Below the pieces are notes generated by a model. It ran no database searches. It was not told the DNA's origin and worked only from the letters and a program-made list of their open reading frames with translations. The translations under genes were made by a program, and so were the position numbers. Positions 56,708 through 64,000 of a stretch of DNA of 64,000 nt are shown piece after piece (within the stretch, counting starts at the first letter, position 1; the number at the start of each line of letters is the position of its first letter). This DNA is from Ectobius pallidus (lineage: Eukaryota; Arthropoda; Insecta; Blattodea; Ectobiidae): assembly GCA_964059195.1 (NCBI GenBank), contig CAXKWD010000005.1, positions 94,005,882 to 94,069,881 on the forward strand. The letters are read 5' to 3'.

Positions 56708-57676
56708 TATTTTATTCTATCACAAATTATAACATTAAGTCCTTCATTATTATGCAAGTTGTCATTTGCAGACAAATTTAACCGTGAAATAACACAAATT
56801 TCGTAAATAACACCATTTTGAAAAATAATATCTAAGAACCTCGGTTCCAGTAAGGGTAACCAACAGTCTTTTTAACTAACTATACTTATTTTACCATAAT
56901 TCATACTTCTTGCCGCATGTATTATAATAACGATGGTTGGCAACATTTTTTGTGATCAACCAGAAAACTGAAACGTAATCTCATAAATCGATAATATTTT
57001 GGGATTCGTCTTATAGGACAGATAGAACTCCGTGGCGCTACATCCCTGAAGGGACAAGGCCTACCACCCAACCGCTATATCATCTACCATAGACAGATAG
57101 GAGGATTGGTGCCATGTGGTAAGCATGCCAACACCCACGGCTGTTAATGGTGGTTTCCATGACCATAGGATATATAGACTATACAGTAAAACTATAAATC
57201 TTTAACGAAAATTTATATCTCGTCTTAGCTGAAAGTCGACTTATAGAAATATACAGCATTCATCAAACTTCAGTATTTTACAAAATAATTTTTATTGTTA
57301 TAATGTTTAATCTATAACTGTAACCGTGACTTATATAGTTCAGATTAATGGATAATATTGCTTCTATATTATACTTAGTTTTTATTTATTTATTTTATTA
57401 TTATTATTATTTCATGGTAAAAACATTGAACATAAAGATCGGATCTGATGTTTTTTGCGGTCTATACACTTGTTAGTTTTTATGAAAATGTAATAAATAA
57501 AATTTAATTGTCTCTTTTTTCAGTGCTAACTTTTATCAAGTATACGCTAGAGTGTTTATATAAAATATTTTTACACCATTAATTAAATTTCGTAGACAGA
57601 GCTTATAAGGTGGATGGTATATTCTTTGCATTATTTAAAAAAAAAACCCGAGACTAAACAAACAATACGTTACTAT
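56708..57676. other. No gene; possible SINE-like block
   Basis: 57,025-57,150 ('gaactccgtggcgctacatc', 'gaagggacaaggcctaccac') is more GC-rich and has the look of a known insect SINE, with no second copy here. The left limit of the palindrome may lie in this stretch but cannot be tested because the right arm leaves the window. Confidence 0.4.
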
Positions 57677-57944
57677 ATTATTATATCAGTTACCGTTGTC
57701 TAGTGATCCACATCCGGATTCATAGTACAAAAAAAAGTTCATATAGTACGATACTCACCCCACACACATAAACATACTGCATACTACCTATTCTTTCTTC
57801 ATTATATACATTTTCCCTAAATAGCGATACATCGGGTATACTCGGAGATTCTCGTTTCCCATCGTTCTTGCAATGCAATGAACAAATATTTCAATTTGAA
57901 CCACAAACTACCAATGTAAATTACTTAGAGTCAATTAAATTAGC

Positions 57945-58205
57945 GGGCGAAGCCGCGGGATGTATTACGAACAAACCACCTCTGAAGTTGACAAATAAAA
58001 TTCATCTACCCACAAACAGTTGAGAATCGATACAGTATTACATATGAGTAATAGAATCAAGAAAGCAGTGGTATTTATCAATGTCCTACTACATAACCGA
58101 ATCTGAGACCGTGGAATTTTAGCTTTTTCATTAATTATTATTGTTTTAAATATTATTATACTCTTAACTTTTCAATTAATGATCGAGGTGAAACCGCGGA
58201 CACCT
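57945..58205. repeat. Arm segment with GCGGGCGAAGCCGCGGG and CCGCGGACACCTGCTA ends
   Basis: These GC-rich words bound an AT-rich segment and resemble the ends of the unit at 42,285-42,512. The mirror copy is 63,472-63,732. Possibly a small element duplicated together with the arm, meaning it was present before the palindrome formed. Confidence 0.45.
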
Positions 58206-58713
58206 GCTACTTATTAACAATTTCATCATGTTCCACTTATACTTTCACAACACATACTTATTGTTGATGTGTTAGTAAATATTCATTTCATCACGCATTT
58301 AACGCTAGAAAAGACTCCAATACGATACTTGTAAAAATCAAACGCATTTTATTAAAAATACACCTTTGTAAAATTACGACTATGTTATAATTTCACTTCA
58401 AAACGCATTTATCACGCTTATGACAATTTCGGTGTAAAATTCCTACATAAAAATAAAGTTACACATCGTATTTTTCAATCCTATGACTAAAACGGTGTAA
58501 TACTAACAAAAACACCTATGTATTTCTTGTAGAATGCATACTTATAACAAGAAGCAATACCAAGACACAAACCTAAAATATCAATATATGTAACAAGACT
58601 AATCCTTTAGGACCAAGACCACACCAAGACCAAACCTAAAATAACTGGATGAGGAGGATCAATCAACTGAAATATACAAAAAGTAATATCCATATGTAAT
58701 TTATACTTATATT

Positions 58714-58719
58714 TTTATT
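58714..58719 (-). promoter_or_regulatory. Polyadenylation signal of the left arm gene
   Basis: AATAAA on the minus strand, about 130 bases after the stop codon; the mirror site is 62,958-62,963. Confidence 0.5.
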
Positions 58720-58848
58720 TCATGTATATACGGCTTTTAATATAATATTGTGTTACAATAAAAAATTAATCAAATATTTTTAATGTTAACGCAAGAATTC
58801 TTAAGTGTTTGCAAACCCGAGACACGTCACATATTCCTGTCTCCCACA

Positions 58849-60009
58849 TTATTTGATATATTCTCGGTTCTTCAATTTGGATATGATTTCTTGTATCTCG
58901 TTGTTATGCGAATGATTCCCTGCTTCAGACAAAAACAGCAGCAAACGTAATCTATCAATGTCTGCGTTGGGATCATAATCTAATTTGTGTTTCGTATATA
59001 AGTCCTCCCGCACGGCAATACTGTGCGATGAACCCTCATCGGATGAGTCTGAATATCGCTCTTCCGGAAATGAGTCTGAACATTGGTCCCCATCTTCTTC
59101 TTCTTCTTTACCCTCCTCTTCCGAAAATAATTTTTTAATGATGTGAGGATATTTTTGACCATTGACTCTACGTATGTTTTCGCTCTCTTCATAATTTTCT
59201 TTGTGAGCACTAGTCTTCTCCAAAATCTCCTTATACGTGGTTAAGTCATAACGGTTGTATAAATCTTTATTTGGTTTACTTTTCGTTAGTAGTTCAAGCA
59301 GTCCAGGACGGACGATATACCTCTCGTTACCAATATAAATGTTATCGTTTTTAATGGTGACGGGCGATTTACCAATGGTGAATACCTGCCTATCAGGATT
59401 CCATTTTATTCCGCAAACATCATCATTTCTCGGTTTAAGCTGAACGAGTTTCTGGATGTAAGGTGCAGATACTCGCCCGTAGAAATTTTCTAGCATATAG
59501 TTATAATGCTTCTGTGGAATTTGATCGGAGGGCTTATATGATCCATATTTCATTTCTGGATCCTGTGATTCATGCTGATTTTTGTCTTTATTCAAGTTCA
59601 CGATTTCTTCCAAGGGGTAGGTTATCGGATTTACAATATCGCTAATCTCTTGTTTCGACTGAAGCTCGGGTTTTCTTAATGTTAAATATTTTTCTCGTAT
59701 AGAATTGTCATATATCACATTGTCTGACAATATATGTTTATCTTGTACTCGTGGGAAAAGTTTCTGTGATTCATCCTTATGAATCATTATCAGATGCCTC
59801 TTCAGACCGGAAGTATTAAGATTTTTCATTTTTAATTCGACTTTCTTATGCTTCGATCTTTCGCATAGTTTGCATAGACCGTAAGGTTCCCCACTACCAT
59901 GAACTATCTCGAAAAATTCATTATATTTACTGTTTGTCTTCCCCAACATCAGTTCCGATTGGAAGGATACTGCACTCTCACTACTTTGACCCATGTTCTC
60001 ACCACTCAT
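58849..60009 (-). CDS. BED-finger/DUF8207-like protein, left arm copy
   Basis: An intact 386-aa single-exon gene of unknown function. A BED-type zinc finger C46-x2-C49-x22-H72-x4-H77 suggests DNA binding. Residues ~165-270 (KHYNYMLENFYGRVSAPYIQ; GIKWNPDRQVFTIGKSPVTI; NERYIVRPGLLELLTK; DLTTYKEILEKTSAHKEN) and the C-terminal DPNADIDRLRLLLFLSEAGN, followed by an EIQEIISKLK helix, resemble the DUF8207-type proteins of arthropods, which I associate with Polinton/Maverick-like mobile DNA. An acidic low-complexity linker (EEEGKEEEEDGDQC, then a Ser/Asp-rich run) separates them. The BED finger at the N-terminus is, to my knowledge, not the usual layout. It is divergently oriented to its identical right-arm copy, with about 1.66 kb between the start codons, so both are transcribed outward from the centre. 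Viral, transposon or domesticated origin is not decided. Confidence 0.85.
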   Translation of the reverse strand: MSGENMGQSSESAVSFQSELMLGKTNSKYNEFFEIVHGSGEPYGLCKLCERSKHKKVELKMKNLNTSGLKRHLIMIHKDESQKLFPRVQDKHILSDNVIYDNSIREKYLTLRKPELQSKQEISDIVNPITYPLEEIVNLNKDKNQHESQDPEMKYGSYKPSDQIPQKHYNYMLENFYGRVSAPYIQKLVQLKPRNDDVCGIKWNPDRQVFTIGKSPVTIKNDNIYIGNERYIVRPGLLELLTKSKPNKDLYNRYDLTTYKEILEKTSAHKENYEESENIRRVNGQKYPHIIKKLFSEEEGKEEEEDGDQCSDSFPEERYSDSSDEGSSHSIAVREDLYTKHKLDYDPNADIDRLRLLLFLSEAGNHSHNNEIQEIISKLKNREYIK

Positions 60010-60388
60010 TTCGTAACTTTACCTCCACAGCTTCAATGTTGATCATCAACTAACTGTATTTACCACACATCAAGTCTTTATTAAGTAAAAATGTCGTAGT
60101 ATCCAAAAAGGTCAAACCTCAGGTTTTAAACAAGATATCACATCATTTTGGAGTCTTACAGGTTATTTCTCATATGAATGGTCTTTATCTCGATCTGAAT
60201 ATCGTTATCTCGATCTCAATCGCGCTATCTAGGTGTAGATGTTGACGTTGGTCTTGGTCTTGGTATCGGTATTGGTCTTATGTATTTACCATACATCATC
60301 TCTTTATTGCTGAAACTCGTAACGTCTAACAATGTAGGTGTAGTCTTGTAATAGGAGTGATTTTCCATAGTCCAGACTAGTTCTACCT

Positions 60389-60410
60389 AGAAAAAGTCAG
60401 TCCAGATCCT
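60389..60410 (-). repeat. 22-mer, copy 1 (left border of hexamer tract)
   Basis: Reverse complement of the 22-mer at 60,846-60,867 and 61,267-61,288 (AGGATCTGGACTGAC...). Confidence 0.97.
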
Positions 60411-60845
60411 ACAAGGACATGAACAAGAACAAGAAATAGAACAAGAACAAGATCAAGAACAAGAACAAGAACAAGAAATAGAACAAGATCAAGAACAAGA
60501 ACAAGAAATAGAACAAGAATAAGATCAAGAACAAGAACAAGAACAAGAAATAGAACAAGATCAAGAACAAGAACAAGAAATAGGACAAGGACATGAACAA
60601 GAACAAGAACAAGAAATAGAACAAGAACAAGAACAAGATCAAGAACAAGAACAAGAACAAGAAATAGAACAAGATCAAGAACAAGAACAAGAAATAGGAC
60701 AAGGACATGAACATGAACAAGAACAAGAAATAGAACAAGGACATGAACAAGAACAAGAAATAGAACAAGATCAAGAAATAGAACAAGATCAAGAAATAGA
60801 ACAAGATCAAGAAATAGAACAAGATCAAGAAATAGAACAAGAAAT
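60411..60845. repeat. CAAGAA hexamer tract
   Basis: About 435 bp of CAAGAA units with variants (ATAGAA, GATCAA, ACATGAA). The 143-codon minus frame (FYFLFLF repeats) is a product of the hexamer, not a gene. Not an exact mirror of the right tract. Confidence 0.95.
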
Positions 60846-60867
60846 AGGATCTGGACTGACTTTTTCT
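60846..60867 (+). repeat. 22-mer, copy 2 (central)
   Basis: Same orientation as the right border copy. It lies 7-29 bp right of the mirror axis, so the centre is asymmetric. Confidence 0.97.
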
Positions 60868-61266
60868 ATTTCTTGTTCTTGTTCATGTCCTTGTTCTATT
60901 TCTTGTTCTTGTTCTATTTCTTGTTCTTGTTCTTGTTCATGTCCTTGTCCTATTTCTTGTTCTTGTTCTTGATCTTGTACTATTTCTTGTTCTTGTTCTT
61001 GTTCTTGTTCTTGTTCTATTTCTTGTTCTTGTTCTTGTTCATGTCCTTGTCCTATTTCTTGTTCTTGTTCTTGATCTTGTTCTATTTCTTGTTCTTGTTC
61101 TTGTTCTTGATCTTGTTCTTGTTCTTGTTCTATTTCTTGTTCTTGTTCTTGTTCATGTCCTTGTCCTATTTCTTGTTCTTGTTCTTGATCTTGTTCTATT
61201 TCTTGTTCTTGTTCTTGTTCTTGATCTTGTTCTTGTTCTATTTCTTGTTCTTGTTCATGTCCTTGT
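60868..61266. repeat. TTCTTG hexamer tract
   Basis: About 399 bp of TTCTTG/TTGTTC units with the same variants as the left tract on the other strand (CTATTTC, TTGATC, TTCATGTCC). The 131-codon plus frame is repeat-derived. Confidence 0.95.
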
Positions 61267-61288
61267 AGGATCTGGACTGACTTTTTCT
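61267..61288 (+). repeat. 22-mer, copy 3 (right border of hexamer tract)
   Basis: Exact mirror partner of copy 1. Confidence 0.97.
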
Positions 61289-61667
61289 AGGTAGAACTAG
61301 TCTGGACTATGGAAAATCACTCCTATTACAAGACTACACCTACATTGTTAGACGTTACGAGTTTCAGCAATAAAGAGATGATGTATGGTAAATACATAAG
61401 ACCAATACCGATACCAAGACCAAGACCAACGTCAACATCTACACCTAGATAGCGCGATTGAGATCGAGATAACGATATTCAGATCGAGATAAAGACCATT
61501 CATATGAGAAATAACCTGTAAGACTCCAAAATGATGTGATATCTTGTTTAAAACCTGAGGTTTGACCTTTTTGGATACTACGACATTTTTACTTAATAAA
61601 GACTTGATGTGTGGTAAATACAGTTAGTTGATGATCAACATTGAAGCTGTGGAGGTAAAGTTACGAA

Positions 61668-62828
61668 ATGAGTGGTGAGAACATGGGTCAAAGTAGTGAG
61701 AGTGCAGTATCCTTCCAATCGGAACTGATGTTGGGGAAGACAAACAGTAAATATAATGAATTTTTCGAGATAGTTCATGGTAGTGGGGAACCTTACGGTC
61801 TATGCAAACTATGCGAAAGATCGAAGCATAAGAAAGTCGAATTAAAAATGAAAAATCTTAATACTTCCGGTCTGAAGAGGCATCTGATAATGATTCATAA
61901 GGATGAATCACAGAAACTTTTCCCACGAGTACAAGATAAACATATATTGTCAGACAATGTGATATATGACAATTCTATACGAGAAAAATATTTAACATTA
62001 AGAAAACCCGAGCTTCAGTCGAAACAAGAGATTAGCGATATTGTAAATCCGATAACCTACCCCTTGGAAGAAATCGTGAACTTGAATAAAGACAAAAATC
62101 AGCATGAATCACAGGATCCAGAAATGAAATATGGATCATATAAGCCCTCCGATCAAATTCCACAGAAGCATTATAACTATATGCTAGAAAATTTCTACGG
62201 GCGAGTATCTGCACCTTACATCCAGAAACTCGTTCAGCTTAAACCGAGAAATGATGATGTTTGCGGAATAAAATGGAATCCTGATAGGCAGGTATTCACC
62301 ATTGGTAAATCGCCCGTCACCATTAAAAACGATAACATTTATATTGGTAACGAGAGGTATATCGTCCGTCCTGGACTGCTTGAACTACTAACGAAAAGTA
62401 AACCAAATAAAGATTTATACAACCGTTATGACTTAACCACGTATAAGGAGATTTTGGAGAAGACTAGTGCTCACAAAGAAAATTATGAAGAGAGCGAAAA
62501 CATACGTAGAGTCAATGGTCAAAAATATCCTCACATCATTAAAAAATTATTTTCGGAAGAGGAGGGTAAAGAAGAAGAAGAAGATGGGGACCAATGTTCA
62601 GACTCATTTCCGGAAGAGCGATATTCAGACTCATCCGATGAGGGTTCATCGCACAGTATTGCCGTGCGGGAGGACTTATATACGAAACACAAATTAGATT
62701 ATGATCCCAACGCAGACATTGATAGATTACGTTTGCTGCTGTTTTTGTCTGAAGCAGGGAATCATTCGCATAACAACGAGATACAAGAAATCATATCCAA
62801 ATTGAAGAACCGAGAATATATCAAATAA
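61668..62828 (+). CDS. BED-finger/DUF8207-like protein, right arm copy
   Basis: Protein identical over all 386 residues to the left-arm copy; the same comments apply. ATG 61,668 (context ACGAAATGAG) is the first in frame after a leader rich in AAG/GTT. No TATA box is obvious. AATAAA follows at 62,958-62,963. Identity at the protein level and, where compared, at the nucleotide level (including synonymous positions) means too little time for selection to be judged from this pair. A 76-codon frame at 62,467 in another phase, and its mirror, are shadows. Confidence 0.85.
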   Translation: MSGENMGQSSESAVSFQSELMLGKTNSKYNEFFEIVHGSGEPYGLCKLCERSKHKKVELKMKNLNTSGLKRHLIMIHKDESQKLFPRVQDKHILSDNVIYDNSIREKYLTLRKPELQSKQEISDIVNPITYPLEEIVNLNKDKNQHESQDPEMKYGSYKPSDQIPQKHYNYMLENFYGRVSAPYIQKLVQLKPRNDDVCGIKWNPDRQVFTIGKSPVTIKNDNIYIGNERYIVRPGLLELLTKSKPNKDLYNRYDLTTYKEILEKTSAHKENYEESENIRRVNGQKYPHIIKKLFSEEEGKEEEEDGDQCSDSFPEERYSDSSDEGSSHSIAVREDLYTKHKLDYDPNADIDRLRLLLFLSEAGNHSHNNEIQEIISKLKNREYIK

Positions 62829-62957
62829 TGTGGGAGACAGGAATATGTGACGTGTCTCGGGTTTGCAAACACTTAAGAATTCTTCCGTTAACATTAAAAA
62901 TATTTGATTAATTTTTTATTGTAACACAATATTATATTAAAAGCCGTATATACATGA

Positions 62958-62963
62958 AATAAA
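62958..62963 (+). promoter_or_regulatory. Polyadenylation signal of the right arm gene
   Basis: AATAAA about 130 bases after the stop codon. Confidence 0.5.
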
Positions 62964-63471
62964 AATATAAGTATAAATTACATATGGATATTACTTTTTG
63001 TATATTTCAGTTGATTGATCCTCCTCATCCAGTTATTTTAGGTTTGGTCTTGGTGTGGTCTTGGTCCTAAAGGATTAGTCTTGTTACAGATATTGATATT
63101 TTAGGTTTGTGTCTTGGTATTGCTTCTTGTTATAAGTATGCATTCTACAAGAAATACATAGGTGTTTTTGTTAGTATTACACCGTTTTAGTCATAGGATT
63201 GAAAAATACGATGTGTAACTTTATTTTTATGTAGGAATTTTACACCGAAATTGTCATAAGCGTGATAAATGCGTTTTGAAGTGAAATTATAACATAGTCG
63301 TAATTTTACAAAGGTGTATTTTTAATAAAATGCGTTTGATTTTTACAAGTATCGTATTGGAGTCTTTTCTAGCGTTAAATGCGTGATGAAATGAATATTT
63401 ACTAACACATCAACAATAAGTATGTGTTGTGAAAGTATAAGTGGAACATGATGAAATTGTTAATAAGTAGC

Positions 63472-63732
63472 AGGTGTCCGCGGTTTCACCTCGATCATTA
63501 ATTGAAAAGTTAAGAGTATAATAATATTTAAAACAATAATAATTAATGAAAAAGCTAAAATTCCACGGTCTCAGATTCGGTTATGTAGTAGGACATTGAT
63601 AAATACCACTGCTTTCTTGATTCTATTACTCATATGTAATACTGTATCGATTCTCAACTGTTTGTGGGTAGATGAATTTTATTTGTCAACTTCAGAGGTG
63701 GTTTGTTCGTAATACATCCCGCGGCTTCGCCC
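63472..63732. repeat. Mirror copy of the 57,945-58,205 arm segment
   Basis: Same GC-rich border words in reverse order, identical to the left arm. Confidence 0.45.
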
Positions 63733-64000
63733 GCTAATTTAATTGACTCTAAGTAATTTACATTGGTAGTTTGTGGTTCAAATTGAAATATTTGTTCATT
63801 GCATTGCAAGAACGATGGGAAACGAGAATCTCCGAGTATACCCGATGTATCGCTATTTAGGGAAAATGTATATAATGAAGAAAGAATAGGTAGTATGCAG
63901 TATGTTTATGTGTGTGGGGTGAGTATCGTACTATATGAACTTTTTTTTGTACTATGAATCCGGATGTGGATCACTAGACAACGGTAACTGATATAATAAT

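Larger units (their letters stand above)
57677..64000. repeat. Giant palindrome, arms of at least 2.7 kb
   Basis: Every position p in the left arm pairs with 121,677 minus p in the right arm. Unique arms run 57,677-60,410 and 61,267-64,000 around an 856-bp hexamer-repeat centre. Comparing the non-coding parts line by line, I saw only two mismatches: 58,588/63,089 and 58,792/62,885. The two genes translate identically. The right arm is cut by the window end, so the palindrome may be longer. Two base differences and an asymmetric centre argue against a trivially mirrored read, but an assembly fold-back cannot be excluded. Confidence 0.95.

Noticed and set aside
60409..61268. 143- and 131-codon FYFLFLF-repeat frames as membrane proteins
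   Set aside because: Translation of the hexamer tract; any frame of TTCTTG/TTGTTC gives Phe/Leu repeats.
59463..62214. 60- and 76-codon frames overlapping the arm genes (59,463; 62,032; 58,980; 62,467)
   Set aside because: Alternate-phase shadows duplicated with the arms.
57677..64000. CRISPR-like or prokaryotic interpretation of the repeat-rich palindrome
   Set aside because: No regularly spaced repeats with unique spacers; the rest of the window is clearly eukaryotic.

Overview
This is eukaryotic, AT-rich, gene-poor and very repeat-dense DNA. It most resembles a large insect genome, possibly a cockroach or relative (Blattodea). That placement is an inference from the mix of element families (insect-type Tc1/mariner, hAT, Ginger, LINE and Helitron-like repeats, several tRNA-derived SINE families) and from the scattered 'aggcctat' words; no single sequence proves it. 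There are no operons, ribosome binding sites or CRISPR arrays.

Layout. 0-6 kb: three SINE families and a Helitron-like repeat. 6.05-7.53 kb: a Tc1/mariner-superfamily element with perfect inverted ends and an intact 354-aa transposase. 8-13.8 kb: decayed hAT DNA, a SINE, a tetranucleotide tract split by a 959-bp hAT element, and a ~182-bp satellite that changes orientation at a perfect 26-bp palindrome. 13.8-18.5 kb: a dead LINE, then a Ginger-type transposon whose integrase gene is broken by stops and by a nested inverted-repeat element. 20-27 kb: Helitron-like repeats, a fold-back, a long hairpin, LINE 3' ends. 27.9-30.3 kb: a hAT element, then the only convincing host coding exon (minus strand, 444 codons, clean splice signals, C-terminal coiled coil). 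30.8-32.2 kb: a nearly perfect 720-bp tandem duplication. 33-57 kb: more hAT, mariner and SINE copies, several with exact target-site duplications, and one tRNA-Leu(UAA) gene at 54,971.

The most striking region is the last 6.3 kb. From 57,677 to the end of the window the DNA is one large palindrome. Each arm carries the same intact 386-codon gene: an N-terminal BED-type zinc finger plus a middle and C-terminal region resembling a domain family (DUF8207-type) that I associate with arthropod Polinton/Maverick-like elements. The arms meet in a TTCTTG/CAAGAA hexamer tract holding three copies of one 22-mer. Only two arm mismatches were seen in the stretches compared by eye. The palindrome runs off the window end, so its limits are unknown.

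How things fit together. Most of the window is probably intron or intergenic space of a long gene to which the 28,966-30,297 exon belongs, filled by nested insertions. Exact 8-bp duplications date several hAT insertions as recent. The two arm genes appear to belong to one mobile or virus-like unit rather than to the host gene.
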